A stretch of 5,554 nucleotides of DNA from JAPLJQ01 sp037143735 (GTDB lineage: Bacteria > Desulfobacterota > Syntrophia > Syntrophales > UBA2185): contig JBAWYD010000139.1 in NCBI GenBank assembly GCA_037143735.1, forward strand, positions 1 through 5,554, given 5' to 3'. How positions within the stretch are numbered: the stretch's first letter is position 1; the number at the start of each line of letters is the position of its first letter. The notes below the pieces were generated by a model. It was not told the DNA's origin and ran no database searches. It worked only from the letters and a program-made list of their open reading frames with translations. The position numbers and the translations under genes were made by a program. Of the stretch, positions 1-4,180 are shown one piece after another.

Positions 1-28
1 AGGGTTGAGAAACATTTCCAACAAATTC

Positions 29-58
29 TTGACATCCGTGCACCGCATCGTTTATGCT
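29..58 (+). promoter_or_regulatory. sigma-70 promoter of the tRNA-Ala gene
   Basis: A perfect -35 hexamer TTGACA (29-34) is followed after 17-18 bp by a -10-like TTATGC/TATGCT (52-58). The next bases, about 59-66, are G+C-rich (TCCGCCGC). Such a discriminator is usual in stable-RNA promoters under growth-rate or stringent control. Transcription would start near 64-66, about 15 bases before the mature tRNA. The -35 is clear and the -10 is only partly consensus. Confidence 0.7.
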
Positions 59-79
59 TCCGCCGCAGAACGTAAAAAC

Positions 80-155
80 GGGGATGTAGCTCAGCTGGGA
101 GAGCGCGGCGTTCGCAATGCCGAGGCCAGGGGTTCGATCCCCCTCATCTCCACCA
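80..155 (+). tRNA. tRNA-Ala, anticodon CGC
   Basis: This is a complete 76-nt cloverleaf. The acceptor stem GGGGATG pairs with CATCTCC and contains the G3:U70 wobble pair that is the alanine identity element. The D-arm is GCTCAGCTGGGAGAGC, the anticodon stem is CGGCG/TGCCG with loop TTCGCAA (anticodon CGC at 113-115), and the T-arm is AGGGG-TTCGATC-CCCCT. The discriminator is A152 and CCA is encoded at 153-155. It reads GCG alanine codons. Its 3' end faces a truncated integrase gene, so it appears to be the integration site of a former mobile element. Confidence 0.97.
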
Positions 156-167
156 AGATATAATCCG

Positions 168-249
168 ATAGAGTCCAAAGAAGTAAGAAACCCGTTAGAA
201 ATAGCGGGTTTCTTACTGTCATTCGTCCAAAGACGTGTTATAGAGTCCA
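168..249. repeat. short direct repeats next to the tRNA (candidate integrase sites)
   Basis: Two direct-repeat pairs lie just inside the tRNA 3' end. ATAGAGTCCA occurs at 168-177 and 240-249, and GTCCAAAGA at 173-181 and 225-233. They overlap and bracket the terminator hairpin. Clusters of short repeats between a tRNA and an adjacent integrase gene are typical of tyrosine-integrase attachment regions. That they are binding sites is an inference. Confidence 0.5.
182..217 (+). terminator. hairpin terminator after tRNA-Ala
   Basis: A perfect 13-bp inverted repeat (AGTAAGAAACCCG at 182-194, complement at 205-217) encloses a 10-nt loop, starting 26 bases after the tRNA. The inner ACCCG/CGGGT stem followed by TTTCTTACT resembles an intrinsic terminator, but there is no long run of T after the hairpin. 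The nine-base sequence GTCCAAAGA lies on each side of it (173-181 and 225-233). It therefore probably ends the tRNA transcript and may belong to the element rather than the host. Confidence 0.65.
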
Positions 250-264
250 TCAAAATCCGATGAA

Positions 265-299
265 TTTGGGTATACGATCCGGGTATGCCTATACCCAAA
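265..299. repeat. inverted repeat with GGGTAT motifs upstream of the integrase remnant
   Basis: TTTGGGTATA (265-274) and its exact complement TATACCCAAA (290-299) are separated by 15 bases that hold another GGGTAT (281-286). The 11-mer GGGTATGCCTA at 281-291 recurs exactly at 2945-2955, inside the repeats at the other end of the presumed element. This placement suggests arm-type integrase or excisionase binding sites at the left end. It lies 38 bases before the integrase start and could also control that gene. Confidence 0.55.
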
Positions 300-336
300 C
301 AAAACACCATATACCAAAAATGGAGGAAATCGCCCC

Positions 337-498
337 ATGCCAAAACGAATTATTCCTCTGTCCGACATGCAGGTCGTCAAGGTCAAGCCACAATCAAAAC
401 AGGTAACTTTATTTTTTTCCGTCTGGTTGTCATTCAGAGCTTACAAACACAAAACCCCGCACTCTCTTGAGCAACGGGATTCCTGTAATCAGCCATAA
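337..498 (+). pseudogene. truncated P4-type tyrosine integrase (N-terminal fragment)
   Basis: An ATG at 337 sits 10 bases after a strong GGAGG (322-326). The first 26 codons (337-414) read MPKRIIPLSDMQVVKVKPQS and then KQVTLF. This matches the start of DUF4102/P4-family integrases, where a basic N-terminus is followed by PLSD, a 'KxKP' turn and a 'xLFDGGGL' strand. Resemblance stops exactly where DGGGL is expected. The frame runs on for 27 unrelated codons to TAA at 496-498. The arm-binding remainder, the core-binding domain and the whole catalytic domain (R-H-R-Y) are absent. No DGGGL-like sequence appears in the other frames after the T-rich tract at 410-418, so a deletion or rearrangement is likelier than a one-base frameshift. 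Position and orientation (beside the tRNA 3' end, transcribed away from it) are those of an intact island integrase. Identification rests on recalled family features in a short stretch. Confidence 0.7.
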
Positions 499-593
499 CA
501 GCCCTCAAATAAGTTAAGGGTTTAGGATTTCTATTTTTTAAGATCACCGTGAATCAATCAATGGATATGGATCTGTTACATTATAGACATATT

Positions 594-609
594 GTTGTCA
601 ATAGTCAAC
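594..609. promoter_or_regulatory. candidate operator upstream of the XRE regulator
   Basis: Half-sites GTTGTC (594-599) and GTCAAC (604-609, which is GTTGAC on the other strand) form a near-perfect dyad with a 4-bp centre. The dyad is 47 bases before the TTG start of the regulator. A -10-like TATAGA lies at 582-587, but no convincing -35 accompanies it. A dyad just past a weak -10 suits autoregulation by a small HTH protein. This is inference. Confidence 0.3.
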
Positions 610-656
610 GGCATATCCCTCTCGCTTCTGTTAAGTTCCCATTACAGGAGGCGAAC

Positions 657-884
657 TTGACGATCGAAGAGGCATTTGGAGAAGTCATCAGAGAACTCAG
701 AAAGGATCAAAAAATCTCTCAAGAAAAACTTGCTGAGGCAAGCAATCTCGACCGCAGCTTCATTTCACTCCTGGAATGCGGTCATAAGCAACCTTCATTG
801 ATCACAATATTTCAACTCGCAAAAGCGTTCAATCTTTCCGCATCAAAAATCCTGTCGCTTGTTGAAGAAAAAATCAAAAAATAG
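657..884 (+). CDS. XRE/Cro-CI family helix-turn-helix transcriptional regulator
   Basis: This is a 75-residue protein that is almost entirely one HTH_3 domain. The sequence GEVIRELRKDQKISQEKLAE is the first helix and start of the second. Residues 32-42 (DRSFISLLECG) form the recognition helix, and PSLITIFQLAKAFNL is the usual end of the fold. It should bind DNA as a dimer and act as a small repressor, probably of itself or of element genes. A TTG at 657 is chosen because AGGAGG (646-651) lies 5 bases before it. The frame can extend to a GTG at 549, but that codon has no ribosome binding site and the extra 36 residues resemble no domain. There is no effector domain, as is common in phage and island regulators. 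The target is unknown, and the gene does not form an obvious toxin-antitoxin pair with a neighbour. Confidence 0.88.
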   Translation: MTIEEAFGEVIRELRKDQKISQEKLAEASNLDRSFISLLECGHKQPSLITIFQLAKAFNLSASKILSLVEEKIKK

Positions 885-1329
885 ATAAAAAACAAGAATA
901 ATCCGGGGCTGAACGTAGTGTGGCAGGATAAACTATTCTCAATAGTATTGCATGTCCGCTGACAGGGGAACGGATCTCCGAACAAATCAAGAACAGGTGG
1001 AGGAAGAAAAAGATCAGACCGACGGCGGATCGTTCAACCTGGGCCATCGTAGGAAGCCGTAGCGGAGTAAAGGAACCATAAGCTGGGCCTGACACGATGC
1101 GGATATGGTCGGCAACCTGTACGATGGATATGGCAGCCACACCTGGCAGTATGAAAAATCTCCGACTGCCCCTGTCCGGGGGACGTTCCCAACTTCTAAA
1201 CTTGCCGCTCAAGGGTTGGGGTTTCCCTTCATCATGGGAGCAATCAGTAATAAGAACAAAGGAGCCTTGATGTGGGCGATCCGGGCAGGGCTTGAAATTA
1301 ACGGATGCAGACAGAACACAGGCGGGAAA
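885..1329. other. stretch without a convincing gene
   Basis: These 445 bases lie between the XRE regulator and the end of the M48 peptidase. Open frames here on both strands lack ribosome binding sites and overlap one another. One plus-strand frame (1105-1383) even runs into the peptidase gene antisense. None of the conceptual translations resembles a family I recognise. The sequence looks more G+C-rich than the adjacent genes and may be a decayed gene or foreign fill. I see no clear hairpin terminator, insertion-sequence end or RNA gene in it. Confidence 0.5.
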
Positions 1330-1953
1330 TTATTTGTTGAGGTTTTGCATACCTCTGATGTTCTCGATGCGGTCATTCCATGACGGGTGTCGATCCCAAA
1401 AACCACCGGCATCGGTAGTATCTTTTTTGAGAGATTCAAGAATATGAATTTGTTTTTCAACAGAAATATCAAAACATTTGACAAGAGTTTCAGAAGCAAG
1501 ACGGTCAGCGTCGTACTCCTGGAACTTGCTGAAATTATTTGTCACGGCAGGATTAACGGCATGATTAAGCCAACCGGCGCCGGGGACAACGAAACCAGCG
1601 GCTATCATTACTCCGGTAGTGGCGTAACTAACGGCCTGCCTGTTTCGGATATGCTTCAACTTTGCATGAGAGAGCTCATGGGCCATAATAAATTTAAGGG
1701 TATCATCGTCATAATTATAGAGACCTGGCGTAAGATAAACCCTGTTATCGTTGTCAATCCATGCGTTTATTCCTTTGATTCTGGCGATAAAAAGACGTGG
1801 GATAATACCATCTTCACCAAGCCTCATGCATTCATAGATTTTTGTAAATTGGTCTTTGGTGTCCTCAGATGGATAATCGGTAATGAACTTCTTATTAGCT
1901 GCACAGCCGAAAAGGAAGGTTAGGGCGATTGTGACGAGCGACAATTTCTTCAT
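1330..1953 (-). CDS. M48-family zinc metallopeptidase lipoprotein
   Basis: This 207-residue membrane-anchored protease is of the M48 (Ste24/BepA/YcaL-like) type. Residues 1-16 form a lipoprotein signal (MKKLSLVTIALTFLFG) ending in a lipobox LFG-C, with lipidated Cys17. The middle holds 'INAWIDNDNRVYLTPGLYN' (62-80), a typical M48 lead-in. The zinc motif HELSH (92-96) and the third-ligand motif EYDAD (Glu146, with Asp150) follow. The C-terminus has 'RHPSWNDRIENIR', the usual family ending. Residues 108-130 are hydrophobic, as in many M48 proteins. All expected catalytic residues are present, so it is probably active at the periplasmic face of the inner or outer membrane. Small M48 lipoproteins are often linked to envelope protein quality control. 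The start is uncertain: ATGs at 1968, 1959 and 1953 are in frame and none has a Shine-Dalgarno sequence. The frame is open upstream to 2118 but crosses the divergent small gene. The cargo role is inferred from position. Confidence 0.9.
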   Translation of the reverse strand: MKKLSLVTIALTFLFGCAANKKFITDYPSEDTKDQFTKIYECMRLGEDGIIPRLFIARIKGINAWIDNDNRVYLTPGLYNYDDDTLKFIMAHELSHAKLKHIRNRQAVSYATTGVMIAAGFVVPGAGWLNHAVNPAVTNNFSKFQEYDADRLASETLVKCFDISVEKQIHILESLKKDTTDAGGFWDRHPSWNDRIENIRGMQNLNK

Positions 1954-1959
1954 AGGCAT

Positions 1960-1965
1960 ATTATA
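1960..1965 (-). promoter_or_regulatory. candidate -10 for the M48 gene, possibly leaderless
   Basis: On the minus strand a perfect TATAAT (1965-1960) ends 6 bases before the ATG at 1953. The only -35-like sequence is TTGTAA, 14 bp upstream, which is too close. If this -10 is used, the transcript would begin at or next to the start codon, which would agree with the lack of a Shine-Dalgarno sequence. The region is A+T-rich, so a chance match is possible. Confidence 0.3.
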
Positions 1966-2007
1966 CATTGTTTTGAATATTACAAGAGAAAGATAGGAGG
2001 ATGCAGG

Positions 2008-2169
2008 ATGAATGTTGAAGGGCGAATCACAAAACTTGAAGAAAAGGTGGGAGTTAACAAAAAACCGGAAACCCTTGAAGACATGCTTACGGCTTTCAAT
2101 AGTGGCGTTTACGGACAATCAAGCGTTATGTCGGTTGTGGCTTCGATATTGTCAAATGGACGGGTGTGA
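2008..2169 (+). CDS. small hypothetical protein, 53 residues
   Basis: An ATG at 2008 lies 7 bases after a perfect AGGAGG (1995-2000) and opens a 53-codon frame ending in TGA at 2167-2169. The protein starts MNVEGRITKLEEKVG, a short charged amphipathic helix likely to form a coiled coil. It continues with PETLEDMLTAFNSGVYG and ends in a hydrophobic helix-like stretch SSVMSVVASILSNGRV. It has no Cys, signal peptide or known motif. I do not recognise the family. Size and style resemble small accessory proteins of prophages and islands. It is transcribed divergently from the M48 peptidase, with about 54 bases between starts, and lies upstream of hicAB in the same direction. An earlier ATG at 2001 gives only five codons and is rejected. 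Confidence 0.65.
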   Translation: MNVEGRITKLEEKVGVNKKPETLEDMLTAFNSGVYGQSSVMSVVASILSNGRV

Positions 2170-2191
2170 GAGCATCCGCCCTTTTGTGGTG

Positions 2192-2229
2192 TTGTAAAGA
2201 AAAATATGCAACTATAAATCAGTTTGCAT
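2192..2229 (+). promoter_or_regulatory. candidate hicAB promoter with overlapping inverted repeat
   Basis: A -35-like TTGTAA (2192-2197) and a -10-like TATAAA (2213-2218) are 15 bp apart, shorter than ideal. ATGCAA (2206-2211) and its complement TTGCAT (2224-2229) flank the -10. Allowing a one-base bulge, the arms extend to ATGCAACT and AGTTTGCAT. A second small palindrome, GCATT-TTTT-AATGC, follows at 2226-2239. HicB antitoxins with ribbon-helix-helix domains repress their own promoters through such inverted repeats, so this is a plausible operator. It is 30 bases before the hicA start. Confidence 0.45.
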
Positions 2230-2258
2230 TTTTTAATGCTTTCTGGCATAAGAGATCC

Positions 2259-2513
2259 ATGAACACGAAACAGAAAAAGACCTTGGCCATGATCTTTGAG
2301 AAGCCGACAAGATCAGATATTTCTTGGCAGGAAACCGTTTCGCTGCTTCTGGCGATCGGCGCCATCAAAAAAGATGGCAAGGGGTCCCGTGTAAGGTTCA
2401 GGTGCCGTGATTACAGTCTTCATGTTCATGCACCGCATCCGGGAAAGGTCATAGCGAAAGGCGCGGCAGAGACGATACGGGGATTTTTGACAGACATAGG
2501 AGTTGCACCATGA
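2259..2513 (+). CDS. hicA: HicA-family toxin (type II toxin-antitoxin)
   Basis: This 84-residue protein is of the HicA mRNA-interferase family, which has a double-stranded-RNA-binding-like fold and blocks growth by cleaving or binding mRNA. Segments MNTKQKKTLAMIFEKPTRSD (1-20), 'ISWQETVSLLLAIGA' (21-35), 'GKGSRVRFRC' (40-49) and 'LHVHAPHPGKVIAKGAAETI' (54-73) give the family order of helix, GS strand, HxPHP strand and final helix. In classical HicA the GS is followed by the catalytic His. Here that position is Arg44, while His55, His57 and His60 lie in the next strand. This is a recurring HicA variant as I recall it, so activity should not be ruled out. The ATG at 2259 is preferred to upstream in-frame codons because the family begins here. 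Its binding site is weak (AAGAG, 2250-2254). It overlaps hicB by 4 bases (ATGA), so the two are co-translated. Confidence 0.88.
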   Translation: MNTKQKKTLAMIFEKPTRSDISWQETVSLLLAIGAIKKDGKGSRVRFRCRDYSLHVHAPHPGKVIAKGAAETIRGFLTDIGVAP

Positions 2514-2857
2514 AGAACATTTTACAGCATAAAGGGTACACCGGGAATGTTCAATTTGATCAAGATGATATGCTTTTCTACGGTCGCGTCATGGGGATGA
2601 AAAAGGCCCATATCGCCTATGAGGGAAAGACTGTTGACGATCTCGTGAAGGATTTCCAGGATGGGGTTGACGATTACCTCGATATGTGCACCGAGGAGGG
2701 CAGGGAACCCGAAAAACCTTTTAAAGGCACATTCAATGTCCGTCTCGATCCCGATCTTCACCAAAAGCTTGTTGCCCATGCCATTGATGAGGGGAAAACG
2801 CTGAATGCTTTCATCAAAGACGCCTTGCAGCGGGCCGTTTCCGAGGTGCACAGCTGA
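2510..2857 (+). CDS. hicB: HicB-family antitoxin with C-terminal DNA-binding domain
   Basis: This 115-residue partner of HicA would neutralise the toxin by direct binding and repress the operon. Residues 1-62 form the HicB partial RNase-H-like domain (YTGNVQFDQDDMLFYGRVMG, then 'GKTVDDLVKDFQDGVDDYLDMC'). Residues 63-73 are a charged linker (EEGREPEKPFK). Residues 74-110 (TFNVRLDPDLHQKLVAHAID, then 'EGKTLNAFIKDALQRAV') form a ribbon-helix-helix domain of the Arc/MetJ type. The domain order and length are normal for the family. The ATG at 2510 has AGGAG (2498-2502) 7 bases before it, inside hicA, and its A and TG overlap the hicA stop as ATGA. The toxin-first gene order is the usual one for hicAB. 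The pair may have helped maintain the element. Confidence 0.93.
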   Translation: MKNILQHKGYTGNVQFDQDDMLFYGRVMGMKKAHIAYEGKTVDDLVKDFQDGVDDYLDMCTEEGREPEKPFKGTFNVRLDPDLHQKLVAHAIDEGKTLNAFIKDALQRAVSEVHS

Positions 2858-2926
2858 GGCACATTATGGAAATTAAAAGAACCGACATAGAAGTCATGGG
2901 TTTTATTTATTCATGAAAGGTTGTTG

Positions 2927-2955
2927 TTTTGGGGGTACTTTTGGGGGTATGCCTA
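2927..2955. repeat. tandem TTTTGGGGGTA repeats at the right end of the element
   Basis: TTTTGGGGGTA occurs twice in tandem (2927-2937 and 2939-2949) with a 12-bp period. The second copy runs into GGGTATGCCTA (2945-2955), which is identical to 281-291 near the tRNA. Paired short repeats at an element end, shared with the integrase-proximal end, look like arm-type sites for a tyrosine integrase. No gene covers 2858-3024. The only frame I see there (2866-2913) is 15 codons long and unsupported. Confidence 0.55.
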
Positions 2956-3024
2956 AAAGCCTTATTCTTAAAAAACAAATAGTGCCGGTTAGTTAAGACT
3001 TTAATGTGATAGACCTCATCCCAG

Positions 3025-3081
3025 AAAAAAGAGACAGGCTGCTTTTTTATGAACCTCTTAAAAGCAGCCTGTCTCTTTTTT
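3025..3081. terminator. perfect 22-bp hairpin, bidirectional terminator
   Basis: The arms at 3025-3046 and 3060-3081 are exact complements of 22 bases around a 13-base loop (3047-3059). The arms begin with A6 and end with T6 in both directions, and the core GAGACAGGCTGC is G+C-rich. It therefore works on paper as an intrinsic terminator from either side. It ends the deoxyhypusine-synthase-like gene, whose stop codon is 16 bases away, and blocks read-through from hicAB. Confidence 0.93.
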
Positions 3082-3097
3082 CAGCTTTTGGGGTTTC

Positions 3098-4120
3098 TCA
3101 GAACATCCCGGCAAACTGCCGTTTCTTTCGCGTCTTCCAGTTTCCCCTGTGGTAAGCGTAACTTGCAAGAAGGGGCAATACGGAGGTTGCTTCGGCATAG
3201 ACCATCTGCTCGCAGGCCATGTCCACTTTTCCCCAGGACGTCGCCTCCTTCAGGGTAGAACTCGAGCATGCCCCATCCCGCACGTCTGCCACGGTGATCT
3301 GCACGGCGTATTTGTGCATAGGGACGTCATTTCCCAGAATTTCGGCGCAGATGACCGTATCCTGGGCAAAGTTTTTCGGCACGCCGCCGCCGACGATCAG
3401 GAGCCCCGTCGTTTCCGCTTTGATCTTGATCATCGTCAGTTCCCGGAAATCTTTTACGGAATCGATGGAGACATGGCCCTCCGGCCTTTCGTGCTGGTGC
3501 AGCACGAGGCCGAATCCGGCGCTGCTGTCGGAAAAGGCGGGGCAGAAAATCGGAACGTCATGTTCGTATGCCGCCTGCACAAGGGAATCCTTTTTCACGG
3601 CATGAGTCGTCAGGTATCGCCCCATTTCCCGGGTGAATTCCCGCGAAGAGTAAGTTCCCGGGGGCATGGCATCGGCGATACCTTTTACCGTTTTATCGCA
3701 GCTCTGGAGTTCTTCCTCATCGATAAACGTGTCATAAATCCTGTCGATGTATAATCGCCTCAGCTCCTGATCATCCACGTACGGGGTTCCCCGGTAGTGC
3801 CTGAAACCCAGGGCCTCGAAGAAGTCCATGTCAACGATGGCGGCACCGGTAGCCACAATGGCGTCCACCATGTTGTTTTTTACGAGGTCCGCATAGATCT
3901 GCATGCAGCCGCCCGCGCTTGTGCTGCCGGCTATGGTGAGAATGATCGCGCAGTCCTTATCGGCAAGCATTCTGTCATACATATCCGATGCCGCGCCCAG
4001 GTCCCTCGCCGTGAAGGACATTCCTTTCATGGCGTCAATGATTCCCACAGCATTGAATGTTTTAAAATCAATATGCTCGATGGGTGTTTTTAAGTAATCC
4101 TTTTTCTTCATAACGTTCAC
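3098..4120 (-). CDS. deoxyhypusine synthase family protein (bacterial branch)
   Basis: This 340-residue cytoplasmic protein covers the whole deoxyhypusine synthase fold. The true enzyme uses NAD and spermidine to move an aminobutyl group onto a lysine of eIF5A. Bacteria lack eIF5A, and some bacterial homologues are thought to make homospermidine or related polyamines instead. Visible family blocks are 'FTARDLGAASDMYDRM' (36-51), 'LTIAGSTSAGG' (61-71), 'MVDAIVATGAAIVDMDFFEA' (84-103), 'VPIFCPAFSDSSAGFG' (189-204), 'GLLIVGGGVPKNFAQ' (239-253) and 'EATSWGKV' (292-299). Lys298 in SWGK matches the lysine that forms the enzyme-substrate intermediate in human DHS (Lys329), and Glu292 matches human Glu323. 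The human Lys-His pair after GGGVV is Lys249-Asn250 here. The GTG at 4120 is preferred because AGAGG (4130-4126) is 5 bases before it; an ATG at 4111 is the alternative. It is monocistronic, with its own promoter and terminator. The substrate cannot be read from sequence. Confidence 0.93.
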   Translation of the reverse strand: MNVMKKKDYLKTPIEHIDFKTFNAVGIIDAMKGMSFTARDLGAASDMYDRMLADKDCAIILTIAGSTSAGGCMQIYADLVKNNMVDAIVATGAAIVDMDFFEALGFRHYRGTPYVDDQELRRLYIDRIYDTFIDEEELQSCDKTVKGIADAMPPGTYSSREFTREMGRYLTTHAVKKDSLVQAAYEHDVPIFCPAFSDSSAGFGLVLHQHERPEGHVSIDSVKDFRELTMIKIKAETTGLLIVGGGVPKNFAQDTVICAEILGNDVPMHKYAVQITVADVRDGACSSSTLKEATSWGKVDMACEQMVYAEATSVLPLLASYAYHRGNWKTRKKRQFAGMF

Positions 4121-4151
4121 TAAAACCTCTGATTTTCATTTGAGGGAAATA

Positions 4152-4180
4152 CTAATAAACCATGGGCGGGCAAATGTCAA
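4152..4180 (-). promoter_or_regulatory. sigma-70 promoter of the deoxyhypusine-synthase-like gene
   Basis: On the minus strand a perfect TTGACA (4180-4175) is followed by exactly 17 bases and then TATTAG (4157-4152). Transcription would start near 4145 and give a 5' leader of about 25 bases that carries the AGAGG ribosome binding site. No operator is obvious, which suggests constitutive expression. Confidence 0.8.

Larger units (their letters stand above)
156..2955. mobile_element. decayed integrative element (island remnant) at tRNA-Ala
   Basis: Several signs agree: a tRNA gene whose 3' end borders the region, an integrase fragment reading away from it, terminal repeats sharing an 11-mer (281-291 and 2945-2955), and presumed cargo typical of islands (XRE regulator, toxin-antitoxin pair, small unknown gene). 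No intact integrase, replication or transfer gene remains, so it could not move on its own. The right boundary is uncertain. The next solid host feature is the terminator at 3025. CCTCATC at 3014-3020 matches 142-148 inside the tRNA and could be a worn copy of the attachment core, but seven bases are weak evidence. That the M48 gene entered with the element is an assumption. Confidence 0.6.

Noticed and set aside
156..300. Possible CRISPR array from the short repeats near the tRNA
   Set aside because: The repeats are 9-11 bases, irregularly spaced and few. No spacers of constant length or cas genes are present.
285..470. Open frame of 61 codons overlapping the integrase fragment
   Set aside because: It starts inside an inverted repeat without a ribosome binding site. 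The alternative frame from 337 has a strong GGAGG and integrase-like sequence.
549..656. Longer N-terminus for the XRE regulator from GTG at 549
   Set aside because: There is no Shine-Dalgarno sequence before 549 and the extra residues resemble no domain. AGGAGG is correctly placed for TTG at 657.
949..1058. Short plus-strand frame starting at an ATG near 952
   Set aside because: It is only about 36 codons, has no ribosome binding site and shows no family resemblance.
1105..1383. Plus-strand frame of 92 codons in the gene-free block
   Set aside because: It runs antisense into the M48 gene, has no ribosome binding site and no recognisable motif.
1954..2118. Upstream extension of the M48 frame
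   Set aside because: It would cover the divergent small gene and put about 50 residues in front of a clear lipoprotein signal peptide.
2866..2913. 15-codon frame after hicB
   Set aside because: It is too short, has no ribosome binding site, and lies in the repeat-bearing end of the element.
3149..4097. Several plus-strand frames opposite the deoxyhypusine-synthase-like gene
   Set aside because: They are antisense shadows of a full-length conserved gene and show no family features.
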